The notes: generated by a model not told the origin, from the letters alone. DNA of 64,000 nucleotides from Brienomyrus brachyistius (GCF_023856365.1 NC_064551.1:18972349-19036348), one strand, 5' to 3'; counted from the first letter of the stretch, positions 26,101 through 45,195 are shown. Program-made: numbers and translations.

Positions 26101-29100
26101 GTCCTAGAGGTGTGAGACGACAGCGCTAACCACAGCACCACCCTGCTGTCTATTGGCCAGATATATATTGACCTGTGTTGCAAAAAAGCACAAAGTATAT
26201 TACAGGATCCAAACCATTGTGGCCAATAACAGATTTCATCACTGGAATTTGTTAGGAGGTTTCCTAGTATCAAAATACTGACCACAGGATTCACTTTCTA
26301 CTAGAAGAGTTTCAGGGGGATACAGCATAACTACCAGACCACTGCAGATCAGGCAACAGTGCTGACCTATGAATAATACTTTCATCATCACCGCGATATG
26401 AACATGCGTGAAAGACACGTCGCAAATGAGAAAGATCATTTTGTTTACATGCACCATGCATTCATACTCGGCGTGCGAATGTTTGACTGTCGCATGCAGC
26501 AGTCATGCGACATCTTCTCTTCTGTGTTAGCCGTGTGCATATTAAAGCAAAGTCACACAAGAGCCGTATAGCTAATATGCACACATGAGTATTTGTTTAT
26601 TTGTCACAAGTCTTATCGTCACCGCAATATTGAATGATGTTACCACAGATTGCAGATTATGCTCATACTGTGCTGACATAACACACACGGTTGCATATTA
26701 TTTGCAGTTTGGAGGTGCCAATTTGCCTATAACATACCAGTTTACATATTTGTTATCATGCTTTTGGACTGTAGGAGGAAATCAGGGTTCCCATGCAACA
26801 GGGAAGAATGTTCACATGCTACAAATAAGGGCAACAACAGGCCAGCATATATTACAAAAAGCCATTGCAGTACGGAAGGCAAGGCAAGGGTCAGGGGGCC
26901 ATGTGACAAACGCTCTCATCCCCAGTGCTGTTTTCGTACAGTTGCAGACAGAGGAAGTCTTAAGGAAGCCTGGCAAATGTGATTAACCCGCGGCATGCAT
27001 CCTTTCCTCCTTCGTACCTGTAATGTTGTGTCATCTTTAACATCGCTGATATATATTCAATGTTTTTTTTTTTTCTGAGGTTGAAGAGAAGAAAGCATAT
27101 TAAGTTGAACCAATCGGAACCGTCCGTGGCCAAACAGAACCAAGCCCAGCAAAACCATTCTAGGTCTCTGAGAGTATCAGCCCTGGCCGGACACAGAAAA
27201 CATTCCCCTGCAGAAACGGACAAATCATCTGCTTCCATGACAGCCTGTGCAGAGGATAAAAAAACATGCCTGCAGGAAAAGCATGGAGTGAAAGGTGCTC
27301 CCTTTTTCTGTGACCTTCTCTTCTGTACTGCATGTGGGATTTACCTCATGCTATGTGCTTCTCGGTGTATGCAGCTACTCTTGAACTCTTAACACTTCTC
27401 TGTAGTAAAAGTCTTAGCTTATGCAATGGTAATTTAGGGCGTTTCTGACTCAGTAAAGATTTTTCTATATACAGTCAGCTCTCTGCTTGCATAAAAGGGA
27501 CGTGCAAGAAAACATGCAGGAAGGCGATGTACGCCTGTAAGCAAATGCACATTCTGTCTTTTCAGTTACTTAATACGTGTTTTTTTTTAGTACGTATTAC
27601 TAGTATATTTTTGCCTATAAGGTGGCCTGAATACTGTGGGAGAGAAATTATGACTTATGTAAAATCTGACATGAGGGTTTGTGGAATGCATTACTTATGT
27701 CCCTCGATAGCTGCCCGTGTACAGGGGAGAAAAACAAGGTTAGGCCACTAGCTTTTTCTATAGCGGACCTGAGTAAACAGGACGTGTGGGTGGCAGGTAA
27801 TTCTGTGCCAGTAGTCCTCAGTCCTGTTTCTGGTGCCCCCACCCCCTGCGCACCAGCATGTTTTCATTCCAAGCCATGCTGCTTTCAATGTGCCACATTC
27901 ATTATAAGCCTATTAAGGACCATATGAGCCTGATTAAGGTAGGGCTGGAATGAACACTTTCGTGGGGGGGGGGGAGGGGGGGCTGTTGGGAGATCTGACA
28001 TCTGAATGGGTTAAACTGGAGTCTTTGGAAAAACATTCATGAACTTGGAATTGTTTCTTTAGTTCATGTGCTGATTACAGCTGCACGGGAATTTCCTCTT
28101 GTGTCCGTGCGAGTCAGTGGGTCAGTTGTGATGATTCAGCTTGTTAAAGGACTGCTCACCAGCATTCACAGTAAGGCACCTTTGTTACCAGGGGCAACAC
28201 AGCATAACAGGACAGTGAAAGACACTAAATGGTAAATAAATGACTCCCACGCTGATACATTTTCAAACATAATTAAAAAGAAATTGAACATGTTTCATGT
28301 TATTAGGAAATCAATATCCCCTATAACAATTCTTAGAAGAATTACAGAGGAATAGTTTGCTTTAGACAATAAGAGTATAAATTTTGCAATAGTTACTCTG
28401 TATCCAGTACAGCATCAGTATGGTTTATCTCTTGTAATAAACACCACCCCCAACATTAGCTTTGCCCTTAAAAACATAACATCTGTGGTTTGGGCAATAT
28501 TAATATGTAACCTCTTCTGACTACAGGGCCATAGTTGGCCTGAACACACAACTGTGTTATATGATTAGATACCATCTATACACAGGGGTAAGTGATATGA
28601 ATGTTACAGTTGGTCATTAATTATTACCTCTTTGCTTATGCAATATGCTTAGGGCAGTTGATGCTTAAGTGATTTCAGCTTAAGATGTATTATATCCTGG
28701 ACAGTGCGGTTGGGTTGCTCCTCCAAGTAGATAAGGCTAATCAACAGTGTCAGGAGAGATACTGAACAACATTACCACGGCACCCAGTAGTCTAACCCTC
28801 TGCCTTTTTCCAGTGTCATTTAACATTACAATGTTGAAACAATGTATCAAATTTCCTCCTCCTATGCATCAGTCAGCACATTTTACTGATAGCAGGATTA
28901 CCCAGATTCAGCTGAGTAAACATTAGCAAGAACAACTGTTACAATGGTGAGTGATTCTGTACAGAAAAAAAAAACATGATAATGCCTACTGTCTGCATAC
29001 AACCTGTTTTTAATCTTTAGTCTTTAAATGGCAGCAATGACATATAAAATTATGTTAGCTGATTGTGTCTGAGTGGTTAGTGTTCCAACACCTGTAGGTG

Positions 29101-32100
29101 CTAGCACTGCTAACTGAATATTTGTGTTTGCATAGAAGAGCAGTTTGTCGGGGGGTAAGTTGTGCTGTTCACTGATACTTGTCTCATGGTTTTTACTTAG
29201 AAGACAACCACGATAAAAAGGATGGAGTGAAGAAAGAAAAGAGGGGACCCCCTGGTACCATGGAGTACACAGTGAGTACACACACACACACAAGAGGGGG
29301 CCACCTGGTACCATGGAGTACACAGTGAGTACACACACTCACAAGAGGGGGCCACCTGGTACCCTGGAGTACACAGTGAGTACACACACACACACACAAG
29401 AGGGGGCCACCTGGTACCATGGAGTACACAGTGAGTACACACACTCACAAGAGGGGGCCACCTGGTACCCTGGAGTACACAGTGAGCACACACACACACA
29501 CACACAAGAGGGGGCCACCTGGTACCCTGGAGTACACAGTGAGTACACACACACACAAGAGGGGGCCACCTGGTACCCTGGAGTACACAGTGAGTACACA
29601 CACACACAAGAGGGGGCCACCTGGTACCATGGAGTACACAGTGAGTACACACACTCAGAAAAGTATGATACATATTAGTAAAAAGGCAGCCCACGACTTG
29701 CGTAAACCTGGGTAACCTGTATATATGAAGTTCATGGTAGTGCTAACACAAGCGACATTCGCTGCTAAGTAAATTTACAGTTAATATTTTCATTTATTTA
29801 CTATGTGTTCTTTAGCATTTCTTGCTAGGATATTCTTGCCTTACGTGGTTTTTTGCTCTAAGGTGCCCTCAGTGGTACTGGAAGTAAATCCGATACGTCA
29901 AATTATATGTGAATAAATTTTTACTTGCATTAGGATTTGTGAAGCAGATTTCTTTGGACAGTCTGGAGCTGCCTGTATTTTTGACTGCGTGATCATTATT
30001 TATCATTTTATGTTTATTGTTTAATGTCCCGTCTCTTGTCTCTTTATACTTTTGTCCCCTGTTTCACATTCTGGAGCCAAACATCTATGCATTTCACCGC
30101 ACATTGTACTGAGTATATGTGACAAATAAAAGCTTGAAATTTGAAACTGCCCTCTGCGTAATCCCTTCCTGCAGGTGGTGCCCCAAGACACACTAAACAG
30201 CATAGCTCTCAAGTTTAACATCATGCCAAATAAACTGGTGCAGCTCAACCGCCTGTTTTCTCACAGTGTCGTTCCTGGGCAGGTGAATTTATCGTCTGCT
30301 TCACATATGTTACTCTTAGTCCCAGCAGTTTGGCTGGTTAATGTATAACTTTGTTTCTCCCACAGACGTTGTTTGTCCCAGATATGGGCCAATCAGAAGC
30401 TCTCTCTTCAAAGCCCATGCCCTCTATTCCTTTTTCAAATGACCAATCTGACAAATTGTCGGTAAGTAAATAATCACATATGTTATATGGATTATACAGG
30501 CATGTGAAAAATTAAATACCTCTTGGAAGTTTTCTGTTTTTCGAAATATTTGGGGAATCAAATATTGGATCTCCGTTTTAACAGTACCGATAAAGATTTA
30601 TGATAAAATAGAAATGTTACACTTCGTATTTACATTTAGTAACAAGTTATACAGTTAACCTAAACAAAAAAATTCTAATTTAATATCAAAGTTAATACAC
30701 CCCAACATTTATCACTACATTAAACCTAAACAATAGAATCAGATGCACCAAATTAGGCACAGTGGTCTTTCATTGTCAAACAGTATGTCTGAGAATCACG
30801 CCTCAAATACAGATTAAATATGTGTTTATCTGAATATGAAAAAAGTAATTTTTTCACCATGTCTACTTATTCACATGATTGTGAATAAATCCATGTATTT
30901 TCCTGTGTGTACACTGAACCATCACCCAGCGTTGTGCAATACTGATGTCAGTGTATCTTTACAAAAATGTTGACATTTATCTGTTGAATTATATGCATAT
31001 TCCTACTAAGCTTTTGAGTAGTAATGACTTCCTGCGCTGTGTATTTATTTCATCAGTGTTTTAATGTTCTTTATTCTGGCCCAGAAGGACACAGAACCGA
31101 TTCAGAAAGTTCAGTCTCCAGCATCTGAGGACGAGGAACCACCAGTCGTCAAATTCCTGAAAATGAGCTGCAGGTACTTCACAGACGGGATGGTGAGTAT
31201 TCGTGTATTTTACCAGAAAGACGCTTTTCACTATCCCACCATTAAAAAGCTAAGTTAAACCTCTCACCATGTAAAACGTATGTAATTTTATAAGCAAGTA
31301 ATCTGATTCGTTTAATCTAAGTTTGCAGTGTGTGTTGTTTACGAATAGTATCCAGGATTTTTCCCTGCATCAGTAGGGTTGGGTTGGTATTTTGCTTTCT
31401 GTCCAGCTATCAGTTGTTATTCTGTGAGTTTTAACGGTGCTGTGCTGGTTCCAGGGTGTGGTTGGGGGGGTGTTGATTGTGACACCCAACAACATCATGT
31501 TTGACCCACACAAGTCAGACCCCCTAGTAATTGAGAATGGATGTGAGGAGTATGGACTTATCTGCCCCATGGAGGAGGTGGTTTCCATTGCACTCTACAA
31601 CGACATCTCCCACATGAAGCTGAAGGACGCCCTGCCATCGTAAGAACCAGATACCAGCATCTTCTCCTTTCTTCTGTCTTTTCTTCAGCCTCTTCTGTCT
31701 CGTGTTCTCTCTTCCTGTCTGTCTGCCTGTCCGAGCCCCTGGGTGATCTGAGATACACACCCATACATTGGACAGTCAAAACCCAAAACCCGTGGAACGC
31801 AAATGCTTACATTTTTTGAAACAATACATTCATTTGCTTATTTGTGAAACATTTATTCAGCATCATTATTTATATTATTATTTACCATTTATATTTGGTT
31901 TGATTATTCATTTAAGCAGTTTAAGTTTGTTTGTTGTTTGTTTTTTGAGTTTTTCCATGTTTTTTATTTTTATTTTTCTGTTTCATTTTTTTATTTCCTA
32001 TCCATCCCTCCCCCATGGAAACCTTCTCCCTATAGTGACCTACCACAGGATCTGTGTCCTCTGTACAGGCCAGGAGAGTGGGAAGACCTACCTTCTGAAC

Positions 32101-35100
32101 GAGACCTCAACCCATTCAGCCGCTTCGAAGCCTTGGGTCAGGATAAGAGGCCGATTGTACTGGACGCCATCGAGACTGTCATCCCCTACAGCACAGAGTC
32201 GGAAACAGCTGAGAAAACGCCTTCAGATGAAGGTTTTACGGAGCTGGAGCTACCGTCCACGGGGAACACTGATGAGTGGCAAGGTGATACTGAAGGCCTA
32301 GAGGAGCTAGGTCCTCCTAAACATGATTCATCTGGCCAGCCCCTCTTAGAAGCATGCAGTTCAGCTCCTTCAGAGACTCAAATGCAGCAGGAGGAGCTGG
32401 AGGACAAGGAAGCTACTGCTCACAGCTGTATTCCTGCACATGCAGATTCTCTAAAACAGAAGACTGGACATGAACTGCAAAATGGCAGTGGAGCCAGTGA
32501 GATGGCAATCACTGCTGTAACCACACTCGACTTGAACTTGAAAGAGACTGAGAAGTTGGAGAGGGAGCAGAAATGTAACGCGGGTGCTTCTGAAAAGCAT
32601 GGTCACCACGACTCAAATAAGGAAGCAGCAAATGGACTAAAAGCGACTGTAAATGGCCCAGACAGCAAGGAGCCGAGTATAAGGCGGACATCGCAAGAAA
32701 ACCTGCAAAAACGCACCAGTGAGATGGAGATGCAGAACTGGCTGCTGGAGCATATGCAGCTGCCAATTGAAAGTAAGAATTAAAAAAACACACCTAATTC
32801 TGTCCACCCATCCATCTTCAAGGGGCTGCTCTGGGTGAGGATTGCAGTGCAGCGTGTCAGACAGGTCAGACCAGATTACCACTACAGAATATCTCCTTCT
32901 AGGGAATCCCCTTGTTGGTCAGCTCGGACCATCCTGCACCCATTGGAATAATACATCAGATCCTAAATATGCATACTGTATTTGTACATTTTATTATGAT
33001 AAAATGTTTTAGGCTGTGTTTGCTGAGTCTAAGAATGTGTGACTTGGATCTGAGCTCTCTGCCTTGTCAAGTTCTATTCTCATTATCAGGCAGCTTGACA
33101 CTCTTTGGGCTGGGGTTCAAATCCCATCTAGGCTTGTGCAGTATTGCGGTAACATAATATACCAATATCTTTTGGGCATACTGTGGAATTTTGAAAAGTT
33201 GGTGGCAAAATTAACGGAGCTAAGGTGGGGGTGGTTCTCCATACTAAACTTTCAGAATATTGTCAAAATACCGCATGCCAGGTATGAAAAATCAGATACC
33301 GCCCAAGACATAGAGCTATGCTGACTGCAGCCTCTAAATTGTCCGCACTGTACGCTTGTGTGTGTGAGCGCATTGCCTTGTTTACCTCTTCCTTGTACCC
33401 TGTGCACCCTGGGGTAGGCTAAAGACACCCTTGCAAACCTGGTCAGAAATAGTAATCGGACGATTGATATTTCAGATTCAGGCTCAGCATTGAAAGTAGG
33501 GTTTTCTTCTGCTCGTACAATTTTAAAGAAGCATAGGTTTTGTACTATAGCTTAAGCGATAGATCTTGAATTTATATGCTAGCATTATTTATGAATTACG
33601 TTGAATATGAATTGATGTAATCTCGAAGCCATTCTGTTTCAAGCGAGAAGCTTTTCTCTGGTGTTTTTCTTGCATTAAACAGATTTGTAAATGTAAGCTT
33701 AAGGGTGAAATGTAGGTACTGTGATCTGATATGTGGCTGTTTTATTCTTCAGTGTCTGTCAGATGCTCTGATTTCTGGAGCTCGGGTGAGACTGCATACT
33801 GCAATTAACGCTATATTCATTTCTGCAGATATGTTACTGTCAAAAGAAGAAAAAAGCAAGAACCCACCCATGTTCCTCTGCTTCAGAGTGGGCAAACCCA
33901 TGAGAAAGTCCTTTGCTCTTGGTCAGACGTCAAGCCCAGCCCATCATTACAGAGTGCAGGGTCATCACCCAGAGTACTGGTTTGCCGTTCCCCAGGAAAG
34001 GTGAGAGAGCTGATGTAAATATTCTTCTCTCAAGTGCTTGATGTTTCTTTTATTTATCTTTTATGTATCTTATTTAGAGAGTGTGCATAAAAATTGACGA
34101 CATGACCAGCCTAACTCACTTTGAACTGCACATTTTGCAAACATGAATCTACTTGGGCTTAAATCGGCAGACCTGCAGTCCCTCACCACTCCACACCTCT
34201 TCTTCTTCCTTATGCGTCGGACTCTGCTACTCTTTGTTTCTTCTCACAGAGGTGGAAGGTTCAGCTCCAGAAAGTAAAAGTCCAGACCAAGATTTTGTTT
34301 CAACCAAGTAGTTGCGTCCTCTATGACTGTGACTCTTTATGGTCACCTGCTTGGTTGGAACAAAATCCTGGTCTGGATTTTCACTTTCTGGAGCTGAACT
34401 TTCCACCTCAGTCCTGTCCTATGTTTGAATTTTCTTCTATTGACCATTCAGGCTTTCTCTTGTAGGGTGGACAACCTCTATGCGTTTTTTGTACACTGGT
34501 CACCGGATGTATATGGGAAAGATGCTAGAGAGCAAGGATTCATTGTGGTGGAAAAGGATGAGCTTGATATGATTGACAACTTCTTCAGCAGTCCAGCCCC
34601 CAAGAGCTGGGAGGTATGATTCATATTTTAAACTGCTGTGCATCTTCGCAATTCCTTTTATCTGCTCTTGAATCATTCTTTGCCGTCATACCTATTGGTT
34701 CCACAAACCCCGGTTAAGTGTTGATGTGACAAATGAATTTTAGTTTTTTCTTACAGATAATCACTGTGAATGAGGCCAGACGTCGGCAAAGTGTGGGCAG
34801 CTTCGACGACGATGACCTGCTGTATTTGTTACCTACACTAACTGACAATAGCCTCCTCTTGGAGCACATACACATACACAAGGTCTGTCCATCTATATGC
34901 TAACTCTGGTTTTCCAGGTAGCGATATTACTTATGTAGCGATATTACTTATGAAATACTTACGACAACACGGATTATAGTTGAATATTGTGTTTTTTTGA
35001 GTATATGAAGTATGATGGCTAGGGTCCCGAACCAAAAATGTTTGTGTTGCAAATGCATGGTGTCGGCCGTCGGCTACCTGCTGCCTCAGTGTACTTCAGC

Positions 35101-35855
35101 ATTTTACCCTGTTTCCATAGCTGACCAATTACCTCCCAGCTCGCATCCAGGGGTATCCATGGCGACTTGCCTACAGCACGGCCGTACACGGAACAAGTCT
35201 GAAGACGCTATACAGAAATATGACTGACCTAGACAGTCCCGTACTGCTGGTGATCAAAGACATGCACAACCAGGTACACACATGTACTAAGTATGACCAC
35301 CAGTGTCTCATGTGTTTGAGATTGTATGTCACAGGTGTGTTTGTCTTCCAGGTCTTTGGCACCTTCTCTTCACATCCTTTTAGAGTGAGCGAGCACTGCT
35401 ATGGGACTGGAGAAACATTCCTCTACAGCTTCTGTCCTGATATTAGGGTATATATACAAACCAGCCACTTCACAGCACTTACATCAGCCCATATTCACAA
35501 TCCTGTTTTGCACTGCAGCCTGACGTGCTACATGCACAGTGTCTCTTTCCTTCCAGGTTTTTCGGTGGAGTGGAGAAAACTCGTACTTTGTGAAAGGGAA
35601 CACGGATTCTCTCCAAATAGGCGGCGGCAAGTAAGTTCTCTTCGTACGTGCGTGTGATACGTGTGCCGTGTGCCGTAGGTGTCACTGTCATTGACCGACG
35701 TTCTCCTTTGGGTGTCCAGGGGACACTTTGGCCTGTGGCTGGATGCTGACCTGCACCACGGCTCAAGCAGGCCCTGCTCCACTTTTAGGAATCAACCACT
35801 GTCTGCCCAGCAGGACTTTGACATCCAGGACTTGGAGATTTGGACTTTCCTGTAG
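17153..35855 (+). CDS. ncoa7: Nuclear receptor coactivator 7-like TLDc/LysM protein
   Basis: Fifteen coding exons: 17153-17187, 27080-27294, 29201-29271, 30175-30282, 30366-30461, 31085-31192, 31455-31639, 32036-32772, 33829-34000, 34466-34613, 34757-34882, 35121-35273, 35352-35447, 35557-35630 and 35720-35855. They sum to 2460 nt, 819 residues plus TAG, and every junction phase agrees. The N-terminus MEKERKTGYFARLK matches the basic NCOA7 start. A LysM domain spans residues about 104-150 (DTLNSIALKFNI, VVPGQTLFVPD). A GRAM-like block spans about 190-275 (NNIMFDPHKSDPLVIENGCE). A variable acidic stretch in the 737-nt exon follows. The C-terminal TLDc domain is at about 660-819 (GYPWRLAYS, YGTGETFLY, FGLWLDADL). 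SKEEKSK before PPMFLC fits NCOA7 better than OXR1. From family knowledge, TLDc proteins protect against oxidative stress and bind V-ATPase. Human NCOA7 has 942 residues, so the acidic middle is shorter here. A short TLDc-only isoform promoter was not found. Confidence 0.93.
17294..17350. repeat. 19-bp tandem repeat, three copies
   Basis: Three head-to-tail copies of cgggcgtgccggtccgttt; the third ends CCACTT. GC-rich, just inside ncoa7 intron 1. Confidence 0.92.
17588..17636. repeat. (TATAA)n microsatellite
   Basis: About ten pentamers of ATAAT/TATAA directly abutting the head of the SINE-like copy that follows; a related short run lies at about 17934-17958 just after it. Confidence 0.95.
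17640..17935 (+). mobile_element. V-SINE-like copy, plus orientation
   Basis: The head reads GTGCAGTGGTTAGCACGG and GGGTTTGAATC, resembling Pol III A and B boxes of a tRNA-derived SINE. Next is the conserved core GTGGAGTTTGCATGTTCTCC with CCCACAGTCCAGTAACATGC, characteristic of vertebrate V-SINEs. The tail runs through CCAGACCCCCTGCAACCC to a degenerate ATGGATGAA end. AT-rich pentamer repeats on both sides suggest insertion into a simple repeat, or a target duplication that later expanded. Confidence 0.75.
19850..20275 (+). mobile_element. 3' fragment of a non-LTR retrotransposon
   Basis: The translation includes KTKIQAFNELLGAAIS (19893-19942) and, in another frame, RQLWHYGHVARFPEGDPA followed by W-RPRGRPRNTWQ. 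These resemble the region after the reverse transcriptase in fish LINEs, where RQLRLYGHVARFP and RPRGRPRDSW-type runs recur. The frame is broken between the two pieces, so it is inactive. The ends are approximate. Confidence 0.65.
22328..22441. repeat. Tandem duplication with 63-bp period
   Basis: A 51-bp block starting ggctgggattgttcattggt and ending GGCCGGTTCA occurs at 22328 and again at 22391, separated by 12 bp. The block contains TTAGGGTTA, which occurs once per copy. Confidence 0.9.
22634..23239. mobile_element. Non-autonomous hAT-like DNA transposon (MITE)
   Basis: The left end reads CAGGAGTGTAACGGTGCAC. The right end, read inverted, gives GGGGTGTAGCGGTACACG. CAGGGGTGTA-type tips followed by repeats of CGGTTCGGTAC/GTACCGAACCG at 23160-23230 are typical of hAT-derived repeats in fish. 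No transposase frame is present. I could not see an intact 8-bp target duplication. Confidence 0.6.
25855..26148 (-). mobile_element. V-SINE-like copy, minus orientation
   Basis: On the plus strand it runs from GGTCCAGAGCCTATCCCAGA through CACACCATTCACTC and GCATTTAGCCTCAG-like sequence to the inverted head GCTAACCACAGCACCACC. It is more diverged than the copy at 46.4 kb. Its internal CA-rich spot is short and unexpanded here, which is useful for comparison with the satellite at 55.7 kb. Confidence 0.75.
29238..29655 (+). repeat. ncoa7: Exon-derived minisatellite carrying eight splice donors
   Basis: A 51-57 bp unit is repeated seven times after the ancestral exon end. Each unit contains AAGAGGGGGCCACCTGGTAC, then C(A/C)TGGAGTACACA, then GTGAGT and a CA run of variable length. 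Donors (GT) sit at 29272, 29325, 29376, 29431, 29482, 29539, 29590 and 29641; the fifth reads GTGAGC. The first part codes for the end of ncoa7 coding exon 3 (KRGPPGTMEYT), so the array amplifies an exon-intron boundary. Only the first donor keeps the ncoa7 frame. Reading on through the first extra unit meets TGA at the next donor (CAG TGA). Unit length varies through the CA run. Confidence 0.92.
34249..34409. mobile_element. Near-perfect hairpin element in ncoa7 intron
   Basis: A 60-nt arm starting GAGGTGGAAGGTTCAGCTCC is mirrored by an arm ending GGAGCTGAACTTTCCACCTC. They are separated by a loop of about 40 nt. The pairing is broken by only a few substitutions, so the copy is young or maintained. 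It is transcribed within the intron between ncoa7 coding exons 9 and 10. No coding capacity; fold-back MITE is inference. Confidence 0.8.
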
Positions 35856-37440
35856 CATTGATCTACTTTCGTTTACATGGTTTTGAATGTCGGTGTGTCA
35901 GCAGCATATAACACTGCAGACCACTGCACCTGTCTGAACAGTCGGCCTCCTTGTGCAGTTGCTTTTAGCTCGCAGCTTAATGCTGGCGCATCAGAACCAA
36001 ACGTAGACCACTACATAATGAATGACACAATGTACAATGTACAGACCGAATCCAAGCCCCACTTCATCACAAAGAGGACAAATTGTTTACTGGAAAGTGT
36101 CGCGTACTTTTCATTTCATGTTGGCAATATCAGACGAATTTTCAAACGATAAAACAGGCTTAAAGCCTTATTTGACCAAACTGAATATGTTTTAGTTAAT
36201 GTAGTGGTTATTTTATATTTATTTTTTACATGTAAATGTTTATTTGGTGAATTAAATCATTTTCTCAGTTTCAGAACTTTCACCATTTTTTGCAGAGCTG
36301 GCAGTGCGATTTTTACATTATAATTAAAGCACATTCTTTAATTACAGAGGTGAATATGAGTCTCTGGAAAAATAACATGCTACAACATTTTGTATTTTTT
36401 TAAGTTGGTTTTGTATTGTGCTTGTCAAACTCATTGCCTATAAATATTCTACATGGTATCCTAACTCTATGATTAGTTGTACAGGTAACAGAATGTCATA
36501 TCCTGTGTAATTTTGGGGGTTTTTCTCTTCCAGTCGTTGGTTTAAGCAGGGTTGCTTCTTCCTCTTTCTGTTTCAATAGTTGATAGGTGTATACTATTAT
36601 ACCCACACATGCTGTTTGTTTTGCAGTAAGACCATTGTTATTGTCGTCCTTGTGTGTACATGGATTGCACACATGCATGCACACACACACACACACACAC
36701 ACAATTATTCATGTAAAATGTCTGGATTTTATAAAAACCAGCAATGGTCCTGTTTCTGATTTGGCAGCGTTCTGGTTCTGGTTAAATTCACTGCAGTTCC
36801 TGTAGAACCAGCCTGCGGTTACTTAGTCTTCCAAAAATGCTACCATAGAAAAGGCTCATGACTTTTCCAGTAGGAGCAGAGAATGGCTTTCCTCTTGCAT
36901 TTTGTTAGTATACAGAACTATCTTATGCACTATTTAACCCAGAGATATTATCGGCTAGATAAAAAGGCATATGGCAGTCCTTGTTCAAAAAAGATTGTTC
37001 TGCGAGCAACTGGAATATTCTGCCAAAGGTTTGTTCCAAAAACAACCAACAATATTGCTTTTTTTCCCCAGTTGACAGTACAAGGTCATTGCACATCAGA
37101 ACCTCATCAGATAATGCTTTTCATATTCATTATACTTTAATATCAAGTATCAAAGTGCCGTGTATTTGATTTTCATGAAACTTTACTGTGCAAGACATTC
37201 CTACTACATTGTCTTCAGGTTAATGTAGACACCTGCTGTCTCTCAGCTTTGACGAATGACGTCATATGCATGAAGCTTTCCACGTTTTGTATTCTCAACG
37301 CCGCGTGTTGCCGTGTCTTGTCTTCAAAGTAAAATGCACTTGTGAAGTATTCGTGAAGCCAAAATTGTTCTATAATCTGTGGTATTGCCAAGATTATATT
37401 TATTGTGCTTTTGCTATGTTTGAATTAAACTACAGAGTAT
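35856..37440 (+). other. ncoa7: Probable ncoa7 3'UTR and flank
   Basis: AT-rich sequence after the TAG. ATTAAA hexamers lie at 36251, 36323 and 37424, the last followed by GT-rich sequence. Any of them could be the cleavage signal. A (CA)n run lies at 36677-36703. No further coding exon is seen before drc1. Confidence 0.4.
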
Positions 37441-38187
37441 AACAATCCAAATCCGTGGTCTGCTCTTTCGTGTAATTCAACTCATGAATTTAATTCATAA
37501 TCATTGTGTTGTTCTGTTCCTTTTCATTTGAAATTCGGTAGTCAATATGAGGAGGAACACTGCTATTAGACTAATATAACCTGTAATGATCCCATATATT
37601 GACAGTGTGCTACATTTCCTGGATATGATAAGCGTTTTAATGAAACCTGATACTCACTTGCAAATCTGGAAATTAAGCTCGCCCACTCACCCGAGGCAAG
37701 TACGAAAAACTGAACACGCCCTAGTGTTTAGTGAAAAGATTGTATGTTGGACTATTTTTTTAAACGGAACTAGCCCAGTTGGCTAGTAACAAAACTGTAA
37801 TGTTCCATTCCCGCTCACGCTTGTGCATGCAAATAACCTGCTATTTTTGTTTTAGAAAATAATAAAAGAAAATGTAAATAAATATAAATATTTATATATT
37901 ATAAAAGATGCTTGTAAACTGAGAAACTGATCTAGCCCACGAAAATGAGATGTAATGAGTATGTATGTGATCGTCTTCTCCCACCTGTATGTATCTATTG
38001 TTTATATGAGTGCGATTGGCAACCGGAGACCATTTCACTGCATTGTGTATAGATGCTTCAACAAAAAAGCACCTGATTCATATTCTCCTTAACACAATGA
38101 AGCGCATCCGGCGTGCAGAGCAGCGCACTTCTGCCCCCTGCTGTCCTAAAAGTGTCCCAAAAACGACGGTGTGTGACGCTCCGCTCC

Positions 38188-38200
38188 GTTTCATAGCAAC
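38188..38200 (+). promoter_or_regulatory. drc1: RFX X-box-like site upstream of drc1
   Basis: GTTTCATAGCAAC contains a perfect RGYAAC half site (AGCAAC) preceded by an imperfect GTNRCC half. It lies about 105 nt upstream of the drc1 ATG. From established knowledge, RFX factors drive ciliary genes through such sites close to the start. Assignment is by position and motif only. Confidence 0.45.
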
Positions 38201-38305
38201 GCAAACTTGCACGCTAAGCGGCTTTGACTAGCTGACCAAGGTGTACTGTGAAACGGACAAATTTACGATAAATTTACAATCTGAAGGGTTTTGAAACCCT
38301 GGAAA

Positions 38306-45195
<6,890 letters not shown>

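Larger units (their letters stand above)
17188..27079 (+). other. ncoa7: First coding intron of ncoa7, about 9.9 kb
   Basis: It begins GTAAGT after AG at 17187 and ends with a T-rich tract plus CTGAG. It holds a 19-bp repeat, a V-SINE-like copy, a LINE 3' fragment, a hAT-like MITE, a 63-bp-period duplication and another V-SINE-like copy. I see no additional conserved exon in it. The region around 24470-24720 has two overlapping open frames but no recognisable similarity. Confidence 0.6.

Noticed and set aside
29313..29715. Open frames on both strands across the ncoa7 array (EYTVSTHTHK or VCVLTVYS repeats)
   Set aside because: They arise from tandem copies of an exon end plus CA run; only the first copy is real coding sequence.
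31768..32301. 177-codon open frame overlapping the large ncoa7 exon
   Set aside because: It is out of frame with the conserved PRPGEWED reading of exon 8 and mostly intronic.
34614..34756. Alternative first exon of a short TLDc-only ncoa7 isoform, as in mammals
   Set aside because: No ATG-headed exon with a donor in the right phase was seen in this intron; it could lie elsewhere.
17153..35855. Calling the TLDc gene OXR1
   Set aside because: OXR1 and NCOA7 share LysM, GRAM-like and TLDc domains, but the N-terminus (YFARLK), the SKEEKSK-PPMFLC stretch and DVYGKDA-EQGF fit NCOA7 as I know the families. A phylogeny would settle it.
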